A stretch of 64,000 nucleotides of DNA from Ruminococcus sp. NK3A76 (GTDB lineage: Bacteria > Bacillota > Clostridia > Oscillospirales > Ruminococcaceae), in assembly GCF_000686125.1 (NCBI RefSeq), contig NZ_JMMA01000002.1, positions 1,612,001 to 1,676,000 of the forward strand, given 5' to 3'. The translations under genes and the position numbers were made by a program. Positions 26,220-36,883 of the stretch are shown here, one piece after another. Numbering within the stretch: position 1 is the first letter of the stretch; each line of letters starts with the position of its first letter. The notes under the pieces are model-generated. The model was not told where the DNA came from, made no database searches, and worked only from the letters and a program-made list of their open reading frames with translations.

Positions 26220-26248
26220 TTGACTAATCTCTATATATATGGTATAAT
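26220..26248 (+). promoter_or_regulatory. Promoter of ilvB
   Basis: TTGACT (26220-26225), 17-nt spacer, TATAAT (26243-26248). The leader to the ATG is only ~30 nt, so there is no room for a T-box or attenuator. Confidence 0.75.
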
Positions 26249-26285
26249 GTTTAAAGTTAGTTTATCATAGAGAGGAAGATGGCTT

Positions 26286-27911
26286 ATGAAAATGTCTGCA
26301 AGCAAGGCAATGGTAGAGTGCCTTAAGGCGGAGGGGATAAATACCGTCTATGGTTATCCGGGGGCGGCGATATGCCCGTTCTTTGACGCTCTGCTCGATG
26401 AGGAGAAGACTATCCGCAATATCCTTGTCAGACACGAGGTCAACGGCGGACACGCAGCATCAGGCTTTGCAAGAATGAGCGGAAAGCCGCAGGTATGCAT
26501 AGCAACATCAGGCCCCGGCGCTGTCAACCTTATAACAGCAATAGCTACTGCCCATGCTGACAGCATACCGATAATCGCTATCACAGGCCAGGTAGCTACC
26601 GAGCAGATAGGCTCTGACGCTTTCCAGGAGGCTGATATCACAGGCGCTGCCGAGCCGTTTGTAAAGCACAGCTACTTAGTCAAGGACGCAAGCGAGATAC
26701 CCCACATCTTCAAGGAGGCATTCTATATCGCAGGCTCAGGAAGACCCGGCCCTGTACTTATAGATGTTCCTGTTGATGTACAGAGGGCTGTTATAGATTT
26801 TGAATATCCCAAGAGCATAAACATACGCTCCTACAAGCCCACCATAAAGGGCAACGCTATGCAGGTAAAACGTGTTGCAAAGGCTCTTAAGGAAGCAAAG
26901 AGACCCCTTATATGCATAGGCGGCGGTGTTTTCGCATCGAACGCTGTCGAGGAGATCAGAAAGCTCTCTGAGGTGACTGATATACCTGTTATAACAACAA
27001 TGATGGGTATTTCCTGCTTCAATGACGACGACAGACGCTTTTTCGGCATGATAGGCACTCACGGTGTAAAGAGTGCTAACAATGCTGCAAACGACTGCGA
27101 CACCCTGCTTTTAGTAGGCGCAAGAGTCGGCGACAGAGCGGTGAACAACCCTCTCAAGCTCGAAGAGACCACAACTATAATACACATAGACATTGACCCT
27201 GCCGAGATAGGCAAGAACATAGGCACTGACATTCCGCTGGTCGGCAATGCAAAGGACGTTCTCGGGCAGCTATTAAAAGTAGTAGAGCCTATGGAGCACA
27301 AGGAATGGATAGAGCACCTGAACGCCTACAAGTCCAAAAGAAAGTACTCAAAGGCCAAGAAGGGCACAGTTGACCCGAGGCAGTTTATCGAGAAGCTCTC
27401 AGAGGCAATGCCTGCAAACACTACCGTAGTTGCAGACGTAGGCCAGAACCAGATATGGGCAGCAACAAGCTACAAGCTCAAAGAGGGCGGAAGATTTTTA
27501 ACATCGGGCGGCATGGGAACCATGGGCTACTCACTCCCCTGCGCTATGGGTGCTAAGATGGCCTGCCCCGACAGAACGAGCTTACAGATATGCGGTGACG
27601 GCTCTTTCCAGATGCAGTTTATGGAAATGGCGACCTGCGTTCAGTATGGCATTAATGTCAAGATAGTCGTTATGACAAATCAGCGTCTCGGCATGGTGCG
27701 TGAGCTTCAGGACAAGGGCTTTGACGGCAGAAAGGTATCTGTTTTCCTTGACGGCTCGCCTGATTTTGTAAAGCTCGCAGCAGCTTATGGCATACCTGCT
27801 ATGAGAGTTCACGACACCAAGAGCATGAACAAGGCCATAGAAGCCCTCGCAGGTGAAGACAAGCTCATGCTCGTTGAGGTATGTGTTGATGAGGATGCGC
27901 CGACTTTATAA
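26286..27911 (+). CDS. ilvB: Acetolactate synthase large subunit
   Basis: 541 residues. It makes acetolactate from two pyruvate, or acetohydroxybutyrate, in branched-chain amino acid synthesis, using thiamine diphosphate, Mg and FAD. The catalytic Glu lies in VRHEVNGGHAASGFAR, the FAD domain is in the middle, and the ThDP motif starts at GDGSFQMQFMEMATCVQYGINVKIVVMTN (GDG to the NQ region). Slightly shorter than many IlvB, but both ends are normal. ilvN and ilvC follow on the same strand. Confidence 0.93.
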   Translation: MKMSASKAMVECLKAEGINTVYGYPGAAICPFFDALLDEEKTIRNILVRHEVNGGHAASGFARMSGKPQVCIATSGPGAVNLITAIATAHADSIPIIAITGQVATEQIGSDAFQEADITGAAEPFVKHSYLVKDASEIPHIFKEAFYIAGSGRPGPVLIDVPVDVQRAVIDFEYPKSINIRSYKPTIKGNAMQVKRVAKALKEAKRPLICIGGGVFASNAVEEIRKLSEVTDIPVITTMMGISCFNDDDRRFFGMIGTHGVKSANNAANDCDTLLLVGARVGDRAVNNPLKLEETTTIIHIDIDPAEIGKNIGTDIPLVGNAKDVLGQLLKVVEPMEHKEWIEHLNAYKSKRKYSKAKKGTVDPRQFIEKLSEAMPANTTVVADVGQNQIWAATSYKLKEGGRFLTSGGMGTMGYSLPCAMGAKMACPDRTSLQICGDGSFQMQFMEMATCVQYGINVKIVVMTNQRLGMVRELQDKGFDGRKVSVFLDGSPDFVKLAAAYGIPAMRVHDTKSMNKAIEALAGEDKLMLVEVCVDEDAPTL

Positions 27912-28009
27912 TGCATAATTCATAATAATGATGCCCATACGGGCAATTGTGCAGCGAAGCAACATTAACGCAATACCAAATGAATATTCACATAAAGTTA
28001 ATAGTTTAG

Positions 28010-28018
28010 TGTTATAAT
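28010..28018 (+). promoter_or_regulatory. Extended -10 promoter candidate before ilvN
   Basis: TGTTATAAT, an extended -10, lies 30 nt before the ATG of ilvN with no clear -35. The 136-bp gap after ilvB is also larger than within most operons, so ilvN-ilvC may have their own start. Confidence 0.5.
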
Positions 28019-28047
28019 ACTTTAGTAGTGTAAAGGAGCAGAATATT

Positions 28048-28542
28048 ATGAAGCATACTATTTCGGTACTGGTAGAGAACCACAGCGGTGTTCTTTCGAG
28101 AATATCGGGGCTTTTTTCAAGACGAGGCTTTAATATCGAGAGCCTTGCGGTTGGCCCGACTGAAAATCCCGAGGTAAGCCGCATTACAATAATCGCTGAC
28201 GGTGACGATCACACTGTCGAGCAGATAGAAAAGCAGCTCAACAAGCTCATTGAGGTAATAAAGGTAAAATCCTTCCGCCCGCAGGACTGCATGGCAAGAG
28301 AGCTTATGCTCTTAAAGGTCAATGCAACAGCCGAAAAGCGTCAGGAAATAATGACTATCTGCGAGATCACAGAATCAAAGGTAATCGACCTCACAGTCAA
28401 CACAATGACTTTGGAGATATGCGACAAGTACGATCACCTTGTCAAGTTCGTAGCTCTTCTTGAGCCGTATGGCATAGTTGAAATGGTTAGAACAGGCACT
28501 ATAGCTATACAGAGAGGCAACGAGACTATTCAGGGCAAGTAA
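28048..28542 (+). CDS. ilvN: Acetolactate synthase small (regulatory) subunit
   Basis: 164 residues with the N-terminal ACT domain (HTISVLVENHSGVLSRISGLFSRRGFNIESL) that binds valine for feedback inhibition, followed by the C-terminal activating domain (ARELMLLKVNA ... EICDKYDHLVKFV). The length is typical. AAAGGAG precedes the ATG. Works as a complex with IlvB. Confidence 0.94.
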   Translation: MKHTISVLVENHSGVLSRISGLFSRRGFNIESLAVGPTENPEVSRITIIADGDDHTVEQIEKQLNKLIEVIKVKSFRPQDCMARELMLLKVNATAEKRQEIMTICEITESKVIDLTVNTMTLEICDKYDHLVKFVALLEPYGIVEMVRTGTIAIQRGNETIQGK

Positions 28543-28588
28543 AGACAAGATTTGTTCTTTGTACCTTTGGTACATTGTTACATAATAA

Positions 28589-29638
<1,050 letters not shown>

Positions 29639-29654
29639 TTCTTAAGAACAGTTC

Positions 29655-29685
29655 AAAGCCCGAGGTCAAGTACCCCGGGCTTTTT
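29655..29685 (+). terminator. Terminator of the ilv genes
   Basis: AAAGCCCG pairs with CGGGCTTT, followed by a T-run. Confidence 0.85.
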
Positions 29686-29914
29686 GTTGTTGTGTTTATA
29701 CGCCGCTGCTGCGAAGGGGGCGGCGAAGGCGCAGCCGTAGCAGGGGGGCGACCGCAAAGCCCCCTATCCGTAGCGTAGTAATAAGCAAAGATCTTGCCCT
29801 GAGCTGATAACCTTCAAGGCGGCTCTCTCGTCACCATAGGGTACTGCGTGGGGGCTTATACCACACCCATTCGCATTGCAAGCCGTTTTCTTTGTCAGGC
29901 CACCCACCCCAACG
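29686..29914. other. Gene-free stretch with G/C-rich hairpins
   Basis: 229 bp between two terminators. The first part is rich in GGGGGC and GCCGC blocks and can form GGGGGC/GCCCCC and CGCC/GGCG hairpins. Base composition differs from the AT-rich intergenic DNA elsewhere. Both strands have early stops. It could be a remnant of a repeat or a decayed gene; only one copy is present here. Confidence 0.4.
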
Positions 29915-29917
29915 CAA

Positions 29918-29957
29918 AAAACAACCGCACCGGCTCATCACCGATGCGGTCATTTTT
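29918..29957 (-). terminator. Terminator of the carA-carB/dapF-dapL unit
   Basis: On the minus strand ACCGCATCGG pairs with CCGGTGCGGT, followed by TGTTTTTT. It lies directly after dapL. Confidence 0.82.
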
Positions 29958-29965
29958 TTGTACTG

Positions 29966-31168
29966 CTATGCAAGTATCTTCTTAAGTCTCTCCATAGCCT
30001 CGACTGTTCTGTCCTTATCGCCGAAGGAGGTAAGTCTGAACCAGCCCTCGCCGTTCTTGCCGAAGCCTGCGCCGGGTGTGCCGACTACGTTTGCTTTCTC
30101 TAACAGCAGGTCAAAGAACTCCCAGCTGCCCATGCCGTTCGGGCATTTGAGCCAGATGTAGGGGCTGTTTTTGCCGCCTGTGTACTTAATGCCCAGCTCG
30201 TCGAGAGCTGCTGCGATAGTCTTTGCATTGTTCTGATAATACTCGATGTTTACCTTTATCTGCTGCTGACCCTCAGGAGTGAAAACAGCTGCTGCTGCGC
30301 ACTGAACGGGATAGCTTACACCGTTAAACTTGCTGCCCTCTCGCCTGTTCCAGAGCTGCTTTAAGGATACCTCGCTGCCGTCAGATGCCTTAGCCTTCAG
30401 CTCCTCAGGAACTACTGTATAGCCGCAGCGCATACCTGTAAAGCCTGCTGTCTTTGAGAGCGAGCACATCTCGATTGCACAGGTCTTTGCGCCCTCTATA
30501 GCATAGATGCTTCTCGGGATATCATCCTCAGTGATGAAAGCTTCATAGGCTGCGTCGTAGATGATCACCGAGCCGTTTTTGTTTGCGTAGTCCACCCACT
30601 CCTTAAGCTGAGCCTTTGTGTAAGCCGAGCCTGTGGGGTTGTTGGGCGAGCAGAGGTATATGATGTCTGCCTTTACGTTCTCATCTGGCATTGCAGCAAA
30701 GCCGTTGGACTCGTCACTGTCTGCGAAGATGACCTTTCTGCCGCTCATTCTGTTTGAATCAACATACACAGGGTATGCAGGGTCTGTGATGAGGATAGTG
30801 TTATCATCGCCGAAGATATCAACGATATTGCCGCAGTCAGCCTTAGCGCCGTCATTAATTCTTATATCGTCGGCAGGCACGTCAACGCCGAAGCTCTTAT
30901 AGTAGCCTGAAACAGCCTCACGCAGGAAGTCATAGCCAGCGCCCGAGTCCTCATAGCCCTTGAAGGTCTCCTTGACGCCCATTTCATCTGCGCCCTTTTT
31001 CATAGCATCAACTGCTGCCTTACAGATAGGCAGAGTTACGTCGCCGATACCCATTCTTATGATATCAGCCTCGGGGTGAGCAGCCTTATATGCGTTCACC
31101 TTCTTGGCAATATTTATGAAAAGATAATTCTTTTCCAGCTTTAAGTAGTTTTCATTTACCTTGACCAT
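29966..31168 (-). CDS. dapL: LL-diaminopimelate aminotransferase
   Basis: 400 residues, PLP-dependent class I aminotransferase fold. The N-terminus VNENYLKLEKNYLFINIAKKV and the block GIGDVTLPICKAAVDAM are typical of DapL. The PLP Lys lies in SLSKTAGFTGMR, with SPNNPTGSAY before it and RREGSKFNGVSY after. It makes LL-diaminopimelate from tetrahydrodipicolinate in one step, bypassing the acylated route. LL-diaminopimelate is the substrate of DapF, which is fused to the gene product just upstream. Gap to that gene is 26 nt. Confidence 0.93.
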   Translation of the reverse strand: MVKVNENYLKLEKNYLFINIAKKVNAYKAAHPEADIIRMGIGDVTLPICKAAVDAMKKGADEMGVKETFKGYEDSGAGYDFLREAVSGYYKSFGVDVPADDIRINDGAKADCGNIVDIFGDDNTILITDPAYPVYVDSNRMSGRKVIFADSDESNGFAAMPDENVKADIIYLCSPNNPTGSAYTKAQLKEWVDYANKNGSVIIYDAAYEAFITEDDIPRSIYAIEGAKTCAIEMCSLSKTAGFTGMRCGYTVVPEELKAKASDGSEVSLKQLWNRREGSKFNGVSYPVQCAAAAVFTPEGQQQIKVNIEYYQNNAKTIAAALDELGIKYTGGKNSPYIWLKCPNGMGSWEFFDLLLEKANVVGTPGAGFGKNGEGWFRLTSFGDKDRTVEAMERLKKILA

Positions 31169-31194
31169 TGATATTCACTCGCTTTCTGATGAAA

Positions 31195-34100
31195 TTATAC
31201 AGTTATCTCGCCCTTGAATACAGTCACAGCATTACCTGTCATATAAACTGCATCGTCAGTTACCTTGATAACAAGGTCACCGCCTTTGAGTCTTACTGTA
31301 ATGTCGGTGTTCTTCGGGCAGTAGCCGTTTAATACAGCTGCAACTGTTGCTGCGCAGGCACCTGTGCCGCAAGCCCATGTCTCGCCCGAGCCACGCTCCC
31401 ATACACGCATCTTAAGGGTCGTCTCGTCGATCACCTTGATAAACTCGGTATTGACTCTGTCAGGGAACACGCTGTTGAACTCGAACTTAGGCCCGAGCTT
31501 TTCTATCTCGATGCTGTCGATATTGTTCATGAACGTTACGCAGTGGGGGTTGCCCATTGATACGCAGGTAACGTTATATGTCTCACCGTCGATATCGAGC
31601 GGCCTGTTGACTACAAGACCGTTGTCGTCCTCAGGGAGTGTTGTAGGTATGAGCGAGGGCTTAAGTATTGCCGCACCCATATTTACTGTCGCACCGTTTA
31701 CCTGGCCGTAGTGGCGCTGGAGCGATACGCTCATAATGCCGCTTAGTGTTTCTATCTTCATCTCGTCACGGTCAACGATGCCGTTGTCACGCATGAATTT
31801 AGCCACGCATCTGATGCCATTGCCGCACATCTTGCCCTCTGAGCCGTCAAGGTTGAATATACGCATCTTACCGTCTGCGACCTTTGACGGGCAGATAAGT
31901 ATGATACCGTCGCCGCCTATGCCGAAGTGTCTGTCAGACAGTTCAAGTGCAAGACCCTCGGGGTTGTCTATAGTCTGCTCGAAGCAGTTGATGTAGATAT
32001 AGTCGTTGCCGCAGCCATGCATCTTTGTGAACTCTATCTTGTGCTTCTCGGTTCTCATGTGGTTGATATCAACTATCTCGGTAGTCGATTCGGTGAACTT
32101 CGAGCGTATAGAGTCTGCTATAGCATTAGCTGTATCTATAGATGTAAGGCAGGGAATATTCCATTCTACTGTCTTTCTTCTTATCTTAACGGAATCTCTT
32201 GTGGGTATCCTGCCCTTGGAAGATGTCGAGATAACGTAGCCCACCTTGCCGCTCTCGATGAGGGTAAGTGTGTTATGGTCGCTCTCGTGGATCTTCGGAA
32301 CAGCCTCGGCAGGTATGCCGTGCTCTTCAAGCACTGCGGCTGTACCCTTTGTAGCGTATATCTTAAAACCTAAGTCATAGAACTTCTTGGCTGTCTGCGG
32401 AATCTCTCTCTTGTCAGAGTCACGGACTGTGATAAACACGCCGCCCTTCTTGCCGAGCTTATAGCCGGCAGCGATAAGGCCTTTATAAAGCGACTCCTCA
32501 AGTGAGCTTGAAACCGCAAGCACCTCGCCTGTCGATTTCATCTCAGGGCCCAACTGGTTATCAACGTCTATAAGCTTTTCAAAGCTGAACACAGGCACCT
32601 TGACTGCAACGTATGGTGAATTTCTGTAAAGCCCTGTGCCGTAGCCCATATCTGCGAGCTTTTCGCCGAGCATACACCTTGTTGCAAGGTCTACCATAGG
32701 CACGCCTGTTACCTTGGAGATATAGGGAATCGTTCTTGAAGAACGGGGGTTGACTTCGATTATATAAAGCTCATCGTGGTATGCGATATACTGGATATTT
32801 ACAAGACCCTTTGTATTGAGCGCAACAGCGAGCTTGCGTGAGCAGTCAACTATACGTCTCATAAGGCTGTCGGAGACATTCCATGCAGGATATACGGCTA
32901 TCGAGTCGCCGGAGTGAATACCAGTTCTCTCGATATGCTCCATGATACCGGGGATAAGTATCTCCTCTCCGTCGCAGATAGCGTCTATCTCAAGCTCTGT
33001 GCCCATGAGATACTTGTCTATAAGCACGGGGTTCTCGATACCCTGTGCAAGTATTATCGCCATATACTCTCTGATATCGTCATCGGTAAAGGCGATTATC
33101 ATATTCTGACCGCCGAGAACGTAAGAGGGACGCATAAGAACAGGATAGCCTATCTCATTTGCTGCCTTCAATGCCTCGTCGCAGGTCATTACAGTGTCAC
33201 CCTTGGGGCGCTTTATCTGGAGCCTTTCAAGAAGCTCATCAAAACGCTCTCTGTCCTCTGCGGCATCTATGCTGTCAGGAGGTGTACCGAGGATATTGAC
33301 ACCCTTGCTTGCCAAGAATTTTGTGAGCTTGATAGCTGTCTGACCGCCGAATGCAACAACAACGCCGTATGGCTTCTCGACCTTGATGATGTTATATACA
33401 TCTTCATTAGTCAGCGGCTCGAAATAAAGCCTGTCAGCTGTATCAAAGTCTGTAGAAACAGTTTCGGGGTTGTTATTTACGATAACAACGTCAAAGCCCT
33501 TTTCCTTTAATGCCCACACGCAGTGAACGGAAGCATAGTCGAACTCGATACCCTGGCCTATTCTGATAGGGCCTGAACCGAATACGATGACTGTCTTATT
33601 GCCGCTTGCCTTATCGGCGATAAACTCAGCAGCTTCGTCGTCGTTGTCGTAGGTCGAGTAGAAATAAGGTGTCTGCGCAGAGAATTCAGCAGCGCAGGTA
33701 TCGACCATTTTATAAACAGCCGAGAGGGGCTTTTCGACCATACAGCCGGAAAGGCGCTCAATAACGCAGTCAGGGTAGCCGAGCTTCTTAGCTTCGGTAT
33801 AAAGGTCATAGGTAAGTATGCCCTTTGCAAGCTCACGCTCGATGTTGATAAGCTTTGTGAGCTTATAGAGGAACCACTCGTCTATCTTTGTGATGCTATG
33901 TATCTCATCAACTGTAACGCCACGTCTTAATGCCTCATAAACAACGAAAAGACGCTCATCGTTGCAGTCATGGAGCTTGTTTCTTATCTCCTCATCAGAA
34001 AGAGCTTCAAACTTAGGCGAGATAAGGCAGTCGTGGCCTATCTCAGCACCTCTTACAGCCTTCATGATAGCCTGCTCGAAGGTAGTGCCTATAGCCATTA

Positions 34101-35250
34101 CCTCTCCGGTAGCCTTCATCTGAGTACCGAGCTCACGCTTAGCGTAAACGAACTTATCAAACGGCCACTTAGGCAGCTTTACAACTACATAGTCGAGTGC
34201 AGGCTCAAAGCAGGCACAGGTCTTGCCGGTAACGGCGTTCTTTATCTCATCAAGAGTATAGCCGATAGCTATCTTTGCTGCTACCTTTGCTATCGGGTAG
34301 CCTGTAGCCTTTGAAGCAAGTGCTGACGAACGTGAAACTCTGGGGTTTACTTCGATCACTGCATAGTCAAAAGTCTCAGGGTCGAGTGCGAACTGGCAGT
34401 TACAGCCGCCCTCTACCTTTAAAGTATCTATTATCTTAAGAGCTGCCGAACGGAGCATCTGATACTCCTTATCAGCAAGTGTTACGCACGGAGCGATAAC
34501 GATAGAGTCGCCTGTATGAACACCGACAGGGTCGAAGTTCTCCATAGAGCAGACGGTGATGACGTTGCCCTTTGAGTCACGCATTACCTCGAACTCTATC
34601 TCCTTCCAGCCTGCGATACACTTCTCAACGAGGACCTGTGTTATAGGCGAAAGGTAGAGGCCGTTTCTTGTTATCTCACGGAGCTCCTCCTCGTTGTTGA
34701 CTATTCCGCCGCCTGTACCGCCAAGGGTGAATGCAGGGCGGATAATGAGCGGATAGCCAATACCGGGCTCGTTTGCAAAATCAACAGCGCTCTCAACGTC
34801 ATTGACAACGAGCGAAGGTATACAAGGCTGGCCGATAGACTCCATAGTATCCTTGAACATCTGTCTGTCCTCAGCCTTATCAATCGTCTCAGGGTTTGCG
34901 CCCAGGAGCTTTACGCCGTATTTATCAAGGAAGCCCTCTTTTGCAAGCTGCATGGACAGTGTAAGACCTGTCTGGCCGCCGAGGGTAGAGAGTACCGAGT
35001 CAGGGCGCTCTTTCTTGATGACACGCTTTACCGTTTCAAGTGTGAGCGGCTCGATATATATCTTATCAGCCATGTGGTTATCCGTCATAATGGTAGCAGG
35101 GTTGGAATTTATAAGGATAACCTCAAGCCCTTCTTCCTTGAGCGCACGGCACGCCTGTGTACCCGCATAGTCAAACTCAGCTGCCTGGCCTATTACTATA
35201 GGGCCTGAGCCTATCACGAGAACACGTTTAATATCTTTATTTAAAGGCAT
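31195..35250 (-). CDS. Fusion of carbamoyl-phosphate synthase large subunit and diaminopimelate epimerase
   Basis: One uninterrupted frame of 1351 residues. Residues 1-~1064 are a complete CarB: N-terminal ATP-grasp half (GSGPIVIGQAAEFDYAG), oligomerisation region, second ATP-grasp half (GSGPIRIGQGIEFDYA near 556) and the MGS-like allosteric domain (GGVFITVRDSDKREIP). From ~1065 to 1351 follows a complete DapF: HGCGNDYIYIN, then the two active Cys regions MCGNGIRCVAKF and ACGTGACAATVAA. The join, read codon by codon at 32040-32075, has no stop. The internal ATG at 32058 has no good ribosome site. CarB makes carbamoyl phosphate with CarA; DapF makes meso-diaminopimelate. Confidence 0.93.
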   Translation of the reverse strand: MPLNKDIKRVLVIGSGPIVIGQAAEFDYAGTQACRALKEEGLEVILINSNPATIMTDNHMADKIYIEPLTLETVKRVIKKERPDSVLSTLGGQTGLTLSMQLAKEGFLDKYGVKLLGANPETIDKAEDRQMFKDTMESIGQPCIPSLVVNDVESAVDFANEPGIGYPLIIRPAFTLGGTGGGIVNNEEELREITRNGLYLSPITQVLVEKCIAGWKEIEFEVMRDSKGNVITVCSMENFDPVGVHTGDSIVIAPCVTLADKEYQMLRSAALKIIDTLKVEGGCNCQFALDPETFDYAVIEVNPRVSRSSALASKATGYPIAKVAAKIAIGYTLDEIKNAVTGKTCACFEPALDYVVVKLPKWPFDKFVYAKRELGTQMKATGEVMAIGTTFEQAIMKAVRGAEIGHDCLISPKFEALSDEEIRNKLHDCNDERLFVVYEALRRGVTVDEIHSITKIDEWFLYKLTKLINIERELAKGILTYDLYTEAKKLGYPDCVIERLSGCMVEKPLSAVYKMVDTCAAEFSAQTPYFYSTYDNDDEAAEFIADKASGNKTVIVFGSGPIRIGQGIEFDYASVHCVWALKEKGFDVVIVNNNPETVSTDFDTADRLYFEPLTNEDVYNIIKVEKPYGVVVAFGGQTAIKLTKFLASKGVNILGTPPDSIDAAEDRERFDELLERLQIKRPKGDTVMTCDEALKAANEIGYPVLMRPSYVLGGQNMIIAFTDDDIREYMAIILAQGIENPVLIDKYLMGTELEIDAICDGEEILIPGIMEHIERTGIHSGDSIAVYPAWNVSDSLMRRIVDCSRKLAVALNTKGLVNIQYIAYHDELYIIEVNPRSSRTIPYISKVTGVPMVDLATRCMLGEKLADMGYGTGLYRNSPYVAVKVPVFSFEKLIDVDNQLGPEMKSTGEVLAVSSSLEESLYKGLIAAGYKLGKKGGVFITVRDSDKREIPQTAKKFYDLGFKIYATKGTAAVLEEHGIPAEAVPKIHESDHNTLTLIESGKVGYVISTSSKGRIPTRDSVKIRRKTVEWNIPCLTSIDTANAIADSIRSKFTESTTEIVDINHMRTEKHKIEFTKMHGCGNDYIYINCFEQTIDNPEGLALELSDRHFGIGGDGIILICPSKVADGKMRIFNLDGSEGKMCGNGIRCVAKFMRDNGIVDRDEMKIETLSGIMSVSLQRHYGQVNGATVNMGAAILKPSLIPTTLPEDDNGLVVNRPLDIDGETYNVTCVSMGNPHCVTFMNNIDSIEIEKLGPKFEFNSVFPDRVNTEFIKVIDETTLKMRVWERGSGETWACGTGACAATVAAVLNGYCPKNTDITVRLKGGDLVIKVTDDAVYMTGNAVTVFKGEITV

Positions 35251-35370
35251 TTAAAAAACCTCCAGTTTCTAAGTTAACAGTTATGGTCTTTATTCCCAAA
35301 AGCTACAGCTTAAGGGGCAACAGGGCTTGCAAAAACGCAGCACCTGTAAACGGCCTTAAGGCCTACAAAC

Positions 35371-36447
35371 TTACTTTGCCTTGTCGATAAGCTCCATAAA
35401 CTCATCAAACAGGAACCCGGTATCAAGAGGGCCGCCGCAGGCTTCGGGGTGGAACTGCACCGAGAATGCCGGCATACTGTCATACTTTATACCCTCGCAG
35501 GTACCGTCGTTTGCATTTTTGAACCATATCTTTCCGCCCTCGGGGACACTGTCGTTATCGACTGCATAGCCGTGGTTCTGGCTGGTGATATACACTCTGC
35601 CTGTCTCAACGTTCTCGCAGGGCTGGTTAGCACCTCTGTGGCCGTATTTGAGCTTACTGGTCTTAGCGCCCTGTGAAAGAGCGAGCAGCTGGTGGCCAAG
35701 GCATATACCGAAGGTCGGTATCTTCTTCTCGCAGACCTTTGCAAGCTCGGCGATTATCTCTACATTCTCTGCCGGGTCGCCGGGGCCGTTTGAAAGCATT
35801 ATACCGTCAGGAGCAAGCTCGAATATCCTCTCTGCCTTTGTGCCGGCAGGGATAACAGTCACCTCGCAGCCTCTGTTTACGAGCTCACGCTCGATATTAG
35901 CCTTAGCGCCGAAATCCCACAGCACTACACGTCTCTTGACGCTGACGGGAGTCTCTGTATGCTCTTCCTTGCAAGTTGTGTTCTTCACGGCATCTTTTAT
36001 GGTATAGTTCTTAAGCTCTGAAAGGCCGAAGCCCGAGCCTGAGCCCTCTGTTACCACCTTGCCGTTCATAACGCCGTATTCACGCACGATCTTGGTAAGT
36101 GCTCTGGTGTCGATACCGTAGATACCGACGATTCCTTCTTTCTTTAAAAAAGTGTCAAGATCACCCTCGCAGCGGAAGTTGCTGGGCTCCTGACACCTGT
36201 CTCTGACAATATAAGCCTTCAAATGAGGACGCTCGCTTTCAAAATCAGCGGGAATAACGCCATAATTTCCTATAAGAGGAAATGTCTGACAAACTATCTG
36301 GCCATAATAGCTGGGGTCGGTAAGTGTTTCAAGATAGCCTGTCATTGCAGTAGTAAAAACTATCTCACCAACAGCTTCACCGGAAGCTCCGAAGCTCTTG
36401 CCCTCGAATATAGTGCCGTTTTCAAGTATAAGATATGCCTTTTGCAC
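35371..36447 (-). CDS. carA: Carbamoyl-phosphate synthase small subunit
   Basis: 358 residues. The C-terminal class I glutamine amidotransferase domain has the Cys nucleophile in GICLGHQLLALSQGA and the His-Glu pair in FHPEACGGP. The N-terminal CarA domain begins MQKAYLILENGTIFEGKSFG. It supplies ammonia from glutamine to CarB. The 120-nt gap to the fusion gene contains only a short GGCCTTAAGGCC palindrome and no terminator, so the three genes probably form one operon. Confidence 0.95.
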   Translation of the reverse strand: MQKAYLILENGTIFEGKSFGASGEAVGEIVFTTAMTGYLETLTDPSYYGQIVCQTFPLIGNYGVIPADFESERPHLKAYIVRDRCQEPSNFRCEGDLDTFLKKEGIVGIYGIDTRALTKIVREYGVMNGKVVTEGSGSGFGLSELKNYTIKDAVKNTTCKEEHTETPVSVKRRVVLWDFGAKANIERELVNRGCEVTVIPAGTKAERIFELAPDGIMLSNGPGDPAENVEIIAELAKVCEKKIPTFGICLGHQLLALSQGAKTSKLKYGHRGANQPCENVETGRVYITSQNHGYAVDNDSVPEGGKIWFKNANDGTCEGIKYDSMPAFSVQFHPEACGGPLDTGFLFDEFMELIDKAK

Positions 36448-36483
36448 TATGCTCTCCTCCTTACATTCATGATATCAACTAAT

Positions 36484-36512
36484 ATTATAGCATATAACCC
36501 CCTATTTGTAAA
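36484..36512 (-). promoter_or_regulatory. Promoter of carA
   Basis: On the minus strand TTTACA, 17-nt spacer, TATAAT. The leader is ~30 nt, too short for PyrR-type attenuation. From 36513 to 36804 I see no gene or clear signal. Confidence 0.7.
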
Positions 36513-36804
36513 TAGTACATTTATGAATTTTTTACCCTGCTTTCCTGCAAAACAATGCAATTTTAACAATGCGTGCAAAAGCTTAAAAAGCATTTGCAAA
36601 TGCCGGTAAGGGATGCATATCGCAAGATCAGGTCCGTCTTTGTACAGGCCATTCGCTCAGAATCACTCCGCTTGCAAACACTGATCGTACACGGAAATCC
36701 ATTTACCGATTTGTAACCATTGCAGCAAACGCCGTATCAAGACTGCATTTTATACTTACCCTACAAATTTTCGTACTCGTTTGGTGAATTTTATGTGAAA
36801 GACC

Positions 36805-36833
36805 TTGACAAAAATTACATATGGGTGTATAAT
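36805..36833 (+). promoter_or_regulatory. Promoter of the coiled-coil NlpC/P60 gene
   Basis: Perfect TTGACA (36805-36810), 17-nt spacer, perfect TATAAT (36828-36833). Confidence 0.8.
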
Positions 36834-36883
36834 AATTACAAATTGACAACAATCCAGAAGACGTTTAAATGGAGTTTGATACA

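Noticed and set aside
26249-26285. T-box or leader-peptide attenuation before ilvB
   Set aside because: The predicted leader is only about 30 nt, too short for either.
27911-28048. GCCC-ATAC-GGGC hairpin after ilvB as terminator
   Set aside because: Four-base-pair stem and no T-run.
31195-35250. CarB-DapF considered as two genes
   Set aside because: The join was read codon by codon and is open. The internal ATG has no ribosome site, so a single fused product is the simplest reading.
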